64,000 nucleotides of DNA from Rhynchospora pubera (Eukaryota > Streptophyta > Magnoliopsida > Poales > Cyperaceae): assembly GCA_028095005.1 (NCBI GenBank), contig CM051461.1:167903144-167967143 (forward strand). The letters are read 5' to 3'. The notes below the pieces were generated by a model. It was not told the DNA's origin. It did not search any database and was given only the letters and a program-made list of their open reading frames with translations. Both the position numbers and the translations under genes were made by a program. Numbering within the stretch: position 1 is the stretch's first letter; each line of letters starts with the position of its first letter. Shown here in pieces: positions 19,791-29,964 of the stretch.

Positions 19791-22700
19791 TCATATTTCG
19801 GGTGGATCGAGAAGCGAAACGACCCTTGCTTCTCCTATTTCGTGATTGGCGATGTAGTGCTTCAGGCGCTGTCCGTTGACCTTGAAAGGTTCGCAATTCT
19901 TGTCGCATATGTCCACCGCTCCAAAAGGATAAGCCTTCACGACTCGGAATGGTCCGGACCATCTTGATTTGAGCTTTCCCGGGAAGAGCTTGAGTCTCGA
20001 ATTGAAAAGCAACACTATATCGCCTTCTTTGAAATCCCGTCTTGAGATATTCCTATCATGCAACAACTTCGTTTTTTCTTTATACAATTTTGCATTTTCA
20101 TATGAATGGAAACGTACCTCATCTAGCTCATGTAAGTCTAGGATTCTCTTTTGACCTGCTGCATGCAAGTTCATATTGAGGGTACGGATCTCCCAAAGCG
20201 CTTTGTGCTCGATCTCAACCGGTAAGTGGCATGGCTTGCCATACACCAATTTGAAAGGGCTCATGCCAATCGGGGTTTTGAAAGCGGTTCTGTATGCCCA
20301 AAGTGCATCGTCGAGCTTCATGGCCCAATCCTTTCGTGTTCGCGTCACCGTCTTTTCGAGAATGCTCTTGATCTCACGGTTTGAAATTTCGACTTGACCA
20401 CTCGTTTGCGGGTGGTAGGGAGTTGCCACCTTGTGTGTAACCCCGTGTCTCTTTAAGAGGTTGTCGAATTGACGGTTGATGAAGTGCTTGCCTCCATCGC
20501 TTATCACGGCCCTGGGGACACCAAAACGAGGAAAAATTATCCTTGAAAAGAGTTTAATTACCGCTTTTGAGTCGGCTGCCTTGCATGCGATCGCCTCGAC
20601 CCATTTGGATACGTAGTCCACCGCCACCAAGATGTACTCATTTCCGTAGGAGGAAGGGAAGGGTCCCATAAAGTCGACGCCCCAAACGTCAAAGACTTCC
20701 ACCTCTTGAATCGGGTTGAGAGGCATCTCGCTCCGCTTGGATATGTTTCCCGTCCTTTGACACTGATCACAAGACAAAACAAAGGAACGAGCATCTTTAA
20801 ACAAAGTGGGCCAGTAGAGACCAGATTGCAATACCTTAGCGGCCGTTTTGGAGAAAGAGGCATGTCCTCCATAAGCTGAGGAATGGCAGTGAGCGAGAAC
20901 GGGTCGGACTTCCTCGTAAGGAATGCATCTGCGGTAGACATCATCGATGCCCAACTTGAACAGGTAGGGCTCCTCCCAAAAATAGTACTTGGAGTCCGAT
21001 TTGAGCTTCTTTCTTTGTTGGTAAGTCATTTCGGGAGGCAGCGCACCGCTAGCCAAGTAATTGGCCAAATCTGCGTACCAGGGTGCCCTGAATTCGGACC
21101 GAATTGGCTGGAATTCGGTCCGAATTCCAGGCTGAGAAATCCTGTCGGCAGCTCCAGAGGAAGGAATTCGGTCCGAATTAGGTGGAATTCGGTCCGAATA
21201 CTGGCATGAGAAAATTTCTGAAAATCCAGAGGCTTCAATTCGGTCCGAATTAGGGGGAATTCGGTCCGAATTACAATGAATCATCATCAGATGTTCGTCT
21301 GGGAACGATTCGTTGATCGGTAGCTCTTTCCCTTCGCTATTTTCAACATGTAATCGCGACAAATGGTCGGCCACCGAGTTTTCTGAGCCCTTTTTGTCCC
21401 TTATTTCGAGGTCAAATTCTTGAAGGAGTAGAATCCACCTTATTAGCCTCGGTTTCGCATCCTTTTTGCCCAAAAGATAACGGATTGCAGCATGGTCTGT
21501 GAACACTATCACTTTTGATCCCACAAGGTAGGATCTGAATTTGTCGAGGGTAAAGACGATGGCAAGCAACTCCTTCTCCGTGGTGGTATAGTTCAGTTGA
21601 GCTGGGTCGAGCACCTTGCTCGCGTAGTAAATCGCCACGGGTTTCTTGTCTCGCCTCTGACCGAGAACGGCTCCCACCGCATAATCACTGGCGTCACACA
21701 TGAGCTCAAAAGGCATGGACCAGTCCGGAGGTTGCAAAATTGGTGCGGTGATAAGAGCTTTCTTCAGTTCCTGAAAAGCATGGAGACAATCATCATTGAC
21801 AACAAAATCGATATCTTTTATCAATAGATTAGTGAGAGGTTTAGCAATTTTTGAGAAATCTTTGATAAAGCGACGGTAGAAGCCGGCATGTCCCAAGAAA
21901 CTTCGCACGTCCTTTACGTTGGATGGCATTCCGAGCTTCTCGATCACTTGAACTTTCGCTTTGTCGACCTCGATTCCGTTTGCCGTGACCACGTGTCCCA
22001 GCACGACTCCCGTCTGTACCATGAAATGGCATTTTTCCCAATTCAAGACAAGATTGACTTCTTCACAACGCTGTAAAACTTTAGAGAGGTTAGTCAAACA
22101 AACGTCAAACGAAGTACCATAGACGGAAAAATCGTCCATGAATACCTCCATAACATTTTCAATCAAATCAGAAAATATGGCCATCATGGCACGTTGGAAA
22201 GTTGCTGGTGCATTGCACAGTCCAAAAGGCATTCTCCTATAAGCAAATGTACCGTATGGACAAGTGAATGTGGTCTTTTCTTGGTCATCAGGGTGGATGG
22301 GTATTTGGAAGAAACCAGAATAACCATCTAGGTAGCAAAAATAAGAGTGAGAAGCAAGTCTTTCGAGAAGTTGGTCGATGAATGGCAAGGGAAAATGATC
22401 CTTGCGAGTGGCAGCATTGAGTTTACGGTAGTCGATGCACATGCGCCATCCCGTCACCACTCGGGTTTGGATCAGCTCGTTTTTCTCATTTTTCACCACG
22501 GTCGTCCCGCCCTTCTTTGGAACGACATGGACTGGGCTGACCCACTTGCTGTCCGAGATCGGGTAGATAACTCCAGCATCGAGGAGCTTGAGAATCTCCT
22601 TTTTAACAACCTCTTTCAGGTTGGGGTTAAGCCTCCTTTGAGCCTCGATGGTTGGTTTGTGGTCGTCTTCCATCAAGATGCGATGTGTGCAGAAGGATGG

Positions 22701-25700
22701 ATGGATGCCTTTCAAGTCCCCAATCGAATATCCGATCGCCCTTCGATGTGCTTTTAGTTCCTCCAAGAGCTTCCCTGTTTGCTCATCATCCAAAGCAGCG
22801 TTAATAATAACAGGGTAGGTTTGATTTGGTCCAAGAAACTCATACCTTAAAGTGTCGGGCAGGGGCTTTAATTCGACTTGAGGTGGCTGACCCGGGGCTG
22901 GAATTCGGTCCGAATCAGGAGGGATTCGGTCCGAATTCTCACATGAGAAAATTGCAGGAATTCCAGCGCCATCAATTCGGTCCGAATTAGGTGGAATTCG
23001 GTCCGAATTGATGGTGTTTTGTGGTTCTGGCTCTTCTGTCGCCTCTCCCGTCGATTCCTCCACCGCTATTACTTCCTGTATTTCGCTGAGGAACTCGTGG
23101 TAAGTCGTGAGAGCATCAAGGTACCGGTCTTCGAGTCGCTTTTCGATCGGAATCTCCTCCACATCGATTTGGTAGCAAGACTCGAGCTGGTTTGAGCATT
23201 TCATAGCTTGGTCGATGGAGTATTCCCATTGCTCACCACCGACTCTCACCAGAATGGTCCCGTCTCTTATGTCCATCAAGATACCTGCAGTTCTAAGGAA
23301 GGGGCGTCCCAAAATGATGGGAACATCCTCGTCTTCCTCCATGTCCATTATCACAAAATCACCAGGTACAAAGAATTTACCGAGCTTGACTGGGATGTCC
23401 TCGATCTCACCAATGGGCAGTCGGATTGACGAATCTGCGAGTTTGAGAGTGGTGTTTGAAGGTTTCAATCTCCCGATGCCGATCCGGTCGAACACAGATT
23501 TGGGCATCAAGCTCACGCTTGCTCCATTGTCACACAGGGCCCTTTTGATCTGAGCTCCACCAATAGTGCACGGTATGGTGAATCTACCCGGATCGTCCAT
23601 CTTGACGGGCATCTTCTTTTGAATCACCATGTTGCAATGCTCTGTAATCCCTGCACTTTTGAACTCTTCTAAAAGAAATTTGTGAGTAATCAGATCTTTT
23701 AAGAATTTGGCATAAGAGGGAATCTGAGTAATTGCATCAGTGAAAGGAATGGTGATTCTCAAACCCCTAATTACCTCTAAGAACCTTTTAAACTGCTCGT
23801 TTACCTTTGCTTTGGCCAATCTTTGAGGAAATGGGGCCTTTATGCGTTGATCGGGAGCCTTCAGCAGTGTATTTGGGGCAGATGTACGTTTGGCCCCTTC
23901 GAATTCGGTCCGAATTGGCTCCGATTCGGTCCGAATTAGAGGTTCTGGAATTTGCTGCGCTCCAATTCGGACCGAATTAGATGGGATTCGGTCCGAATTC
24001 GCTTCAGGTCCAGCTGCAGATGCGACCTTCGGCTGGACTTCTTTGGGCATAGGTGGGTCCTTGTATTGGGTGCCACTCCTGAGCGTGTGCACTGCGTTGA
24101 TCTCCGCGCGAGGGTTTGGCTCGGGTTGACTTGGGAGCTTCCCTTGTTCGCGAGTGTTTTGAGATGCAAAGAATCCCTCGATCATCTTTTCCACTCGCGA
24201 GGCGGCTCCGGCCTCTTTTTGGAGTTTGGCCATTCCATCAAGGAGCTTCTCATTTAAGGCATTTTGAGTCTCAACAAAGTGTTCGAGCTCAGGTGTAACG
24301 TAGGGTTTTCTTTGAAAATTCTGCCCTCGATCGTTGTTGGGCAGGGGACCTCGATTTTGATTCGGTTGGGGTGGGTTTCCAGGACGGTTGTTGTATATCC
24401 TCCTCGGGACAAACCCGCGGTTTTGAAAATTGCCTTGGTTACCACCGGTCTCATTATTCCCATTAACTCCTTGGTACCAGTTACGGACATCCTCAAAGGA
24501 ATTGACTTCCTCTGGTGCGGGATCTCCGTATTGGAGAGGGCAATCTGGAGATTTGTGCCCTTCCTCCCCACACACTCCGCACTCTTTCGAGAGCAAGTGA
24601 GTGCCACTAATCGATTGCATTTTAGCAAGCTCGGCTTCCAGATAGGCGATCCTATCGCGAGTGTCTTGGACTTCCTTAACCTCGTGTCGAATTGGGTTGC
24701 CTCTCGATGGGTTAGGTGCCGGCCAATTGTAGTGCAACGCACATCTCTCAATGGCTGCACGTGCTTGCTCCGCATCGAGCTGCGTGAAACTTCCACCTGA
24801 AAGAGCATCAACATTCACTTTAATACCATCATAAAGACCGTTATAGAATGAATGGATGGTCAACCAATCCTGAATTCCATGGTTAGGACAAGAGTTCTCT
24901 AGGTCTCTAAACCTTTCCCAAGCTTCCCTATACGATTCATCACCCCTTTGTTTGAAATTTGTGATTTCCCTCCTAATTTCAAAAGCTCTTTTTGCTGGAA
25001 AATACCGTTCGAGAAAAATACTAGCCATGGCTTCCCAACTATCTATTGACCCTCTTTTCAGTGTATTGTACCATTTTTTTGCCTTATCCCTAAGAGAAAA
25101 ATGAAACAAGAGAAGTCTAATAGAATCCGGGGAAACCCCGTTGAATTTCAACAATTTGGTGCAATCAAGAAAAGCTTGTAAATGTGCATGTGGGTCCTCT
25201 TGGTCAGCCCCATAAAATTGGTTTTGTTGCACGAGCGCGACATGCGCAGGGTTGATCTGCATGTTATTTGCGGCGATTCCTCTAATAACAATCGGTCCAT
25301 CCACGTCTTGGACTCGAGGGGCAGAGTGCTCGCGAAGAGTTTTGTGTGGCCCCTGAGCTTCGTCGGGATTAACCGGTGCTCCATGGATGCTACCGCCGTC
25401 ATTGAAATTTCCATTGCGCTCTTCCTCGAAGACGAGTCGCTCTTGCTCGAGGGCGAGTCGTTCTTGGAGAATCCTTTGCTGTGTGGCCTCTAACTCAAGG
25501 CGTAGAGCCTCAAGTTGCCTAGCTTCATCAGTTCGATCGGCCATTGGAACGCTTGTTCCTTCGCCCGTCTGCAGATTCTGCAGGAATTCGGTCCGAATAG
25601 GATGGAATTCGGACCGAATTGGACTCTCTGGAATTTGCTGAGTCTCGATTCGGACCGGATTGGGCGGAATTCGGTCCGAATTCGGTGCTGGTTGTTGTTG

Positions 25701-25844
25701 CTTCTTCCCCTTGCGAGCAGCGGCTTGCGTTGTGCTCGAGCTAGAAGCTTCGTGAGGGTTGTCTCCCTTACCCCTTAGGTTGTATTCGTGTGGAATTTGG
25801 GGTTGGATGTTTCTTGATCCTCTAGCCAGTGTTAACCTACACAC
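19791..25844 (-). CDS. Athila gag-pol polyprotein, intact, 2017 aa
   Basis: One uninterrupted frame. Approximate domains: Gag (retrotrans_gag) residues 190-350; zinc knuckle CGVCGEEGHKSPDC (420-433, CX2CX4HX4C); aspartic protease CDNGASVSLMP (about 768); reverse transcriptase 1090-1270 with CIDYRKLNAATRKDHFPLPF and active site FMDDFSVYG (about 1233); RNase H 1378-1500 (CDASDYAVGAVL, TTTEKELLAIV, FTDHAAIRYLL); integrase with HHCC zinc finger (about 1650-1700) and DDE core (VWGVDFMGPFP, VISDGGKHF, E in SGQVEISNRE), then a C-terminal region with HLPVEIEHKALWEI typical of Athila. The protease loop is D-N-G rather than D-T-G. Four linkers hold NSDRI/IRTEF repeats encoded by palindromic DNA: residues about 54-87, about 616-650, about 945-980 and about 1525-1585. 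The ATG at 25844 lies about 100 nt after the primer site. Confidence 0.97.
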   Translation of the reverse strand: MCRLTLARGSRNIQPQIPHEYNLRGKGDNPHEASSSSTTQAAARKGKKQQQPAPNSDRIPPNPVRIETQQIPESPIRSEFHPIRTEFLQNLQTGEGTSVPMADRTDEARQLEALRLELEATQQRILQERLALEQERLVFEEERNGNFNDGGSIHGAPVNPDEAQGPHKTLREHSAPRVQDVDGPIVIRGIAANNMQINPAHVALVQQNQFYGADQEDPHAHLQAFLDCTKLLKFNGVSPDSIRLLLFHFSLRDKAKKWYNTLKRGSIDSWEAMASIFLERYFPAKRAFEIRREITNFKQRGDESYREAWERFRDLENSCPNHGIQDWLTIHSFYNGLYDGIKVNVDALSGGSFTQLDAEQARAAIERCALHYNWPAPNPSRGNPIRHEVKEVQDTRDRIAYLEAELAKMQSISGTHLLSKECGVCGEEGHKSPDCPLQYGDPAPEEVNSFEDVRNWYQGVNGNNETGGNQGNFQNRGFVPRRIYNNRPGNPPQPNQNRGPLPNNDRGQNFQRKPYVTPELEHFVETQNALNEKLLDGMAKLQKEAGAASRVEKMIEGFFASQNTREQGKLPSQPEPNPRAEINAVHTLRSGTQYKDPPMPKEVQPKVASAAGPEANSDRIPSNSVRIGAQQIPEPLIRTESEPIRTEFEGAKRTSAPNTLLKAPDQRIKAPFPQRLAKAKVNEQFKRFLEVIRGLRITIPFTDAITQIPSYAKFLKDLITHKFLLEEFKSAGITEHCNMVIQKKMPVKMDDPGRFTIPCTIGGAQIKRALCDNGASVSLMPKSVFDRIGIGRLKPSNTTLKLADSSIRLPIGEIEDIPVKLGKFFVPGDFVIMDMEEDEDVPIILGRPFLRTAGILMDIRDGTILVRVGGEQWEYSIDQAMKCSNQLESCYQIDVEEIPIEKRLEDRYLDALTTYHEFLSEIQEVIAVEESTGEATEEPEPQNTINSDRIPPNSDRIDGAGIPAIFSCENSDRIPPDSDRIPAPGQPPQVELKPLPDTLRYEFLGPNQTYPVIINAALDDEQTGKLLEELKAHRRAIGYSIGDLKGIHPSFCTHRILMEDDHKPTIEAQRRLNPNLKEVVKKEILKLLDAGVIYPISDSKWVSPVHVVPKKGGTTVVKNEKNELIQTRVVTGWRMCIDYRKLNAATRKDHFPLPFIDQLLERLASHSYFCYLDGYSGFFQIPIHPDDQEKTTFTCPYGTFAYRRMPFGLCNAPATFQRAMMAIFSDLIENVMEVFMDDFSVYGTSFDVCLTNLSKVLQRCEEVNLVLNWEKCHFMVQTGVVLGHVVTANGIEVDKAKVQVIEKLGMPSNVKDVRSFLGHAGFYRRFIKDFSKIAKPLTNLLIKDIDFVVNDDCLHAFQELKKALITAPILQPPDWSMPFELMCDASDYAVGAVLGQRRDKKPVAIYYASKVLDPAQLNYTTTEKELLAIVFTLDKFRSYLVGSKVIVFTDHAAIRYLLGKKDAKPRLIRWILLLQEFDLEIRDKKGSENSVADHLSRLHVENSEGKELPINESFPDEHLMMIHCNSDRIPPNSDRIEASGFSEIFSCQYSDRIPPNSDRIPSSGAADRISQPGIRTEFQPIRSEFRAPWYADLANYLASGALPPEMTYQQRKKLKSDSKYYFWEEPYLFKLGIDDVYRRCIPYEEVRPVLAHCHSSAYGGHASFSKTAAKVLQSGLYWPTLFKDARSFVLSCDQCQRTGNISKRSEMPLNPIQEVEVFDVWGVDFMGPFPSSYGNEYILVAVDYVSKWVEAIACKAADSKAVIKLFSRIIFPRFGVPRAVISDGGKHFINRQFDNLLKRHGVTHKVATPYHPQTSGQVEISNREIKSILEKTVTRTRKDWAMKLDDALWAYRTAFKTPIGMSPFKLVYGKPCHLPVEIEHKALWEIRTLNMNLHAAGQKRILDLHELDEVRFHSYENAKLYKEKTKLLHDRNISRRDFKEGDIVLLFNSRLKLFPGKLKSRWSGPFRVVKAYPFGAVDICDKNCEPFKVNGQRLKHYIANHEIGEARVVSLLDPPEI
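21091..21272. repeat. Three palindromic hairpin modules in the RNase H-integrase linker
   Basis: Pairs at 21091/21112, 21165/21186 and 21237/21258, with spacers GGCTGG, AGGTGG and AGGGGG. On the coding strand two pairs are read as N-S-D-R-I and one as I-R-T-E-F, so the same DNA module is used in different frames. The unit at 21186 has one mismatch (ends AATA). Confidence 0.97.
22902..23009. repeat. Two palindromic hairpin modules in the protease-RT linker
   Basis: Pairs at 22902/22923 and 22974/22995, 6-bp spacers AGGAGG and AGGTGG. Encoded as NSDRIPPNSDRI-type peptides. Terminal bases of two units have drifted. Confidence 0.97.
23902..23999. repeat. Two palindromic hairpin modules in the gag-protease linker
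   Basis: Pairs at 23902/23923 and 23964/23985, spacers GGCTCC and AGATGG. One module is read as NSDRI, the other as IRTE(S/F). Confidence 0.97.
25585..25682. repeat. Two palindromic hairpin modules N-terminal to Gag
   Basis: Pairs at 25585/25606 and 25647/25668, spacers GGATGG and GGGCGG. The two modules are again read in different frames (NSDRI and IRSEF). Confidence 0.97.
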
Positions 25845-25940
25845 AAGAGATACAACAACAGATGTACCGAATGAGTAAAAAGAATAAAAGAATGAGTCTA
25901 GTCTCTAATTACTTTAATAAGAAATAATATCATAACGCCA

Positions 25941-25958
25941 TCCCCGGCAACGGCGCCA
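25941..25958 (-). promoter_or_regulatory. Primer-binding site, complementary to plant tRNA-Asp
   Basis: Sense sequence TGGCGCCGTTGCCGGGGA lies 3 nt inside the 5' LTR. It is complementary to the 3' end of plant tRNA-Asp(GTC), the primer used by Athila and related elements. Confidence 0.95.
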
Positions 25959-25961
25959 TTT

Positions 25962-27623
25962 TGATCGAGGATGTGAACCAAGGTCAAACAAATAAATCCT
26001 TGAACTCGACTAGTCGCTCGTAGTAGAGTAAAGGTGTCGAACCCACAGAGATGGATATGAATATTATTCTTATTATTTCGTTAAATCTAGACAGTAAAAA
26101 TTGAGAGGAGATTTGTAACTCAAATTGAACAAATTAAAGGAAGATAAAATTATGCAATTGCAAATAACAAGAGTATGCAAAACAATTGAAATAAATATTT
26201 TTGGGGTTTTCTAACGGATAGAGATATGATAATAAAAACGCCTTAGGGTTCGATTTCACTTAGAACTGGCCACAGGGTCGCAAGACCTAGCACTTTCGTA
26301 TTCGGCCTTGCTAATCCACTGTGTGAATGCTATGGTCTACCGTTTCGTTGATTTATTCAAGCCAAGGATCCATCTAGCCAAACCTAACTCCCTAACCCTC
26401 CGCTCTCGCCTATCGGGTACGGTATTTGGAATGGGATCTAGTGTTGAATAACCCTCATCGAGTGTATTGCACCCCCAACTTTCGTTGTTCGGTGGACTTA
26501 CTCGAGTTTACCAATGGTTTTCTACGAGGTATCTAGTTAGATTTTCGCCTAACTAGAAACGTTCACTTTTGGTTAATAATTGGTCGACTTTCGCCATTGA
26601 CCTACCTCGAAATACTTGCACAGGACTCGATTAATATAATGTAAAGAAGTTCCCAACAAATGCGCGCGTACAAAAGTCGAGCAATACAAGTAGTAAACAG
26701 TCCAAACACAAGCAGTTTCAATCAAAATCCCAAGGGTAATTGACTTCATCCATCAACAAAACAAATAAACCAAGCAAAACCTAGATCTAAGCTACATCGT
26801 TCCCTAAAGCAAAGAGTTTTTAGCCTAACATACTAAGAGTAACAGTGCAAATAACAGAATATAGAACTAAACAATCCATAAAACCAGAAAATAGAGGAAT
26901 CAGTACTAGAAATACACAAATAAACCAGTTTCTGAGATAAAACCACTGCCAAATGCACAAGAGAAGGTAGAGAATCCGTCGGAGCAGCAAGCAACAGCCC
27001 TTACTTCGTCTATGTCCCCTGTCCCAGTCGCACAAGCCAAGGAAAGGAGCCGAAAACCAGATCCAGATCTGCTGGGGAGGAAGGAGAGAGAGAATGGAAT
27101 GAAGAATGGCCCCCTCTATACAAGGAAGGCGCCTATAACATCCCCCAGCAGCTGTCACATTCAATTCCCCTCAATTTGGGCGAAAATCGAGGCTTCCAAA
27201 TGGAGAAAACGCCTCCAGAATGCTACCAGAACGCTTTCCATCTATAGCAATTCGGTCCGAATTAGGAGGAATTCGGACCGAATTGATGTCGCTGGATTTC
27301 AGAAGATCAGTCTGCACAGGAATTCGGTCCGAATTCAGGGGAATTCGGTCCGAATTGCAGGGTCTGGTTCGCGAAACGCCTTGATTCGAGCGGGGCTACT
27401 TCATTGGGCTGAGTTGGGGCTTGGTCTAGGCTAGGCATGAGTCATCTAGCACCTGAATTGCTGCTTTCCTTGCTGGTTTCCTTGGATTCCTACAAATAAG
27501 ATCAAAGTGCAAAAGGCAGTGCCAAAACTGGCAAAGAAAGGCAAAAACAGCAATAAATCAAAGCTTTAGTCACGATTTCGATGTAAAGTCCGGTCAAAAT
27601 AGCAATATAAATATGAGATATCA
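25962..27623 (-). repeat. 5' LTR of the Athila element
   Basis: 1662 bp, same ends and internal hairpin modules (27249-27284, 27321-27356) as the 3' LTR. It acts as promoter for the minus-strand transcript. I could not place a certain TATA box. Confidence 0.97.
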
Positions 27624-28163
27624 CATAGGCACGTACCCATACTTGCTTTAACATAGCTATGTCCCTGTAAGTCCCGGTTAAACCTGTCAGATCTCAATTT
27701 TGAAAGTTCAAATGACCGATTCAAATTGTTCAATATGATCTTCCTATTACAATCTCCTTGCTATCTAATTTTTCATTTTTAATTTTTTTTTGCTATTTTT
27801 TTAAAATTTTAGAAAATCGTTAATATAATTTGTTCTAGATATTTTAAAATAAGAGCAAGGTTCCGCTACTAATATTTTAGTTGTCCCCAAATGCCAACAT
27901 TTTACTATTAAGTTATTGTTTCAAATTTTAAAATTCAAACGTTAAATCCAAACCGTTGATCTTATTTAGTTTAACGAGCGATGTATTTTCATATAAGTTT
28001 TGTAAAATTTGGAATTTATTTGATACTCAATCAATAGATAGAAAACCAAAGGAATCATGTTAACTATGATAGATTCGTTCTAATACGTTCATGTTTTAGC
28101 TTTTGATATCGAATATCAAATAAATTACAAATTTTACAAAACTTATATGAAAAATGCATCACT

Positions 28164-29619
28164 CACTACAATAAAAAGGATTATTAGTACCGGCTCATTA
28201 GTACCGGTTTTTAAGAAAACCGGTACTAATAATACATCATGGCAATTTCGTAATTGTCAGATTTATTATTTAGTACCGGTTTTTTTAAAAAATCGGTACT
28301 AAAAATCGTTTGAAAAATAAAAAAAAAACATTTTTAATTTATACTAATTAATTGATTTTTAGTACCGGTTTTTTTATAAAAAACTGTTAAAAAAAAAACT
28401 GTTATAAAAAAAGGTTCGAAAGAATAAAAAAAAACTGTTATATATTTAGTACTGATTTTTTATAAAAAACTGGTACTAAAAATCAATATATTAGTACCGG
28501 TTTTTTATAAAAAACCGGTACTAATTTAAAAACTTTTTTCAGGCGATTTTTAGTATCGGTTTTTTATAAAAAACCGGTACTAATATATTGATTTTTAGTA
28601 CCGGTTTTTTATAAAAAACCGATACTAATTTAAAAACTATTTTTTTTTATTTTTCAGGCGATTTTTAGTACCGGTTTTTTATAAAAAACCGGTACTAAAA
28701 ATACACAGATATTTTTACCACTGTTCTATCTCTCAAGGTCTTCCCTTCACTAATCTTCAGTTTTAAACTGCTTCAAAACCCTCTATCTCTCCACTAGCCT
28801 CCTCCGCCGTCGCCTCTTTGCACCTCTCCGCCTCTGTACGCTGTCACTGAATCGCCTATGTCCGCTGTCGCCTCCTCCGCTGTCGCCGCTGCCTCCACCT
28901 CAAGTAAGCTTCTCCTCCTCTCATCTCTTATACAATGAGTTTAGGATTGATTTTCTCTATGCGAATCCCACAATCCTTCTTTTGTATAGACCATGTGTTG
29001 TTAATTTTTTGTAATTAGAATTTTGTTGCTAGTTACTAATGTAGATTAGTTCCATTGATCAAAATTAAGTACATTGTGTTATGAGATAAGGCTCAATACC
29101 ATACAACATAATTAATAACTTGAAATTAGTTTTTTAGTTAGCACAAAGCAAACAAAGAAAAAACCTCATTTTGTTTTACAACTTTCTGTGGAATAATGTT
29201 AATTAATTTAGTACTAAAAATGTTAATTTATCATGCCCTATACCATACAAAAAATGTTAATTAATTTAGTACTAAATTATTTTTTTTAAAAAAATAAATC
29301 TACTTTAGTACAGGTTTTTTATAAAAAACCGGTACTAAAATTAATTAAATTTTCTGTTTTTTATTTAATTAATTTTAGTACCGGTTTTTTATATACTAAA
29401 ATTATTAAATTTTCTGTTTTTTATTTAATTAATATTAGTACCGGTTTTTTATAAAAAAACCGATACTAATAGCGTTTTCCGTCAATTTCAATTCCTGCTA
29501 CTACCGGCTTGTTAGTACCGATTTTTTATTAATTTTAGTACCCCTATTATTAGTACCGCTGCAAAACCGGTACTTTTAATCATTAAAAAACCGGTACAAA
29601 TAATAAAAATGGCGTAGTG
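28164..29619. mobile_element. Non-autonomous CACTA (En/Spm) transposon, TSD ACT
   Basis: 1456 bp. Termini CACTACAATAAAAAGG and GGCGTAGTG are flanked by ACT (28161-28163 and 29620-29622). Both subterminal regions are packed with palindromic TTAGTACCGGTTTTTTATA / CCGGTACTAA motifs, the usual dense subterminal repeats of CACTA elements. No transposase is present. A GC-rich segment at about 28770-28905 (repeated CCGCCGTCGCCTC) followed by CAAGTAAGC looks like a 5' exon with a splice donor. Confidence 0.93.
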
Positions 29620-29822
29620 ACTCATTAAACTAAATAAGATCAATAGTTCGATCTGTTATTCTTGGAGCATATCTAGCTTGAGTAGGCTTAATTCTATTAT
29701 TTTTTTTCTGAAATTTTTATGGGCAATCTTTCCACTGGGCATTGAATTTGGTATATTTTGGCCTTGAAGTTCATTTCTAGACTAGCCCCGTACAAGAGAT
29801 GACTACTGAAAGTGCGACTTTT

Positions 29823-29960
29823 AGGCTCCGTTTAGATGGCTTCTTCCCGGAATAAGGAATAAGAAATAACCATTTTTTACCAATAAATTTATTTCTAACT
29901 ATCCAAATTCTTCACAAAAGTTACTTTTTTCTACTTTTTGAATACTTTTCAGGAATACTT
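29823..29960. mobile_element. Truncated Tourist-like MITE
   Basis: Begins TTA-GGCTCCGTTTAGATGGC and contains CTATCCAAATTCTTCACAAAAGTTAC, matching the family core. No matching right terminus was found, so it is truncated. Confidence 0.5.
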
Positions 29961-29964
29961 TCAC

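Larger units (their letters stand above)
14330..27623 (-). mobile_element. Complete Athila-lineage Ty3/gypsy LTR retrotransposon, young and apparently intact
   Basis: A 13,294-bp element. Both LTRs are 1662 bp, start TGATCGAGG and end GATATCA in + orientation, and I noticed only three differences between them. The 5-bp target duplication CATAG is at 14325-14329 and 27624-27628. In the sense (minus) direction the order is 5' LTR (25962-27623), tRNA-Asp primer site, gag-pol (25844-19791), spacer with PPT-like module, env-like ORF (19036-17534), second PPT-like module, a non-coding tract of about 1.5 kb, PPT, 3' LTR (14330-15991). The gag-pol sequence, FMDD active site, env-like ORF and tRNA-Asp priming point to Athila. 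Open ORFs and near-identical LTRs imply recent, possibly autonomous transposition. A striking family of paired palindromes runs through the element. Confidence 0.97.

Noticed and set aside
25941..25958. Possible tRNA-Asp gene
   Set aside because: Only the 18 nt complementary to the tRNA 3' end are present; it is a retrotransposon primer site.
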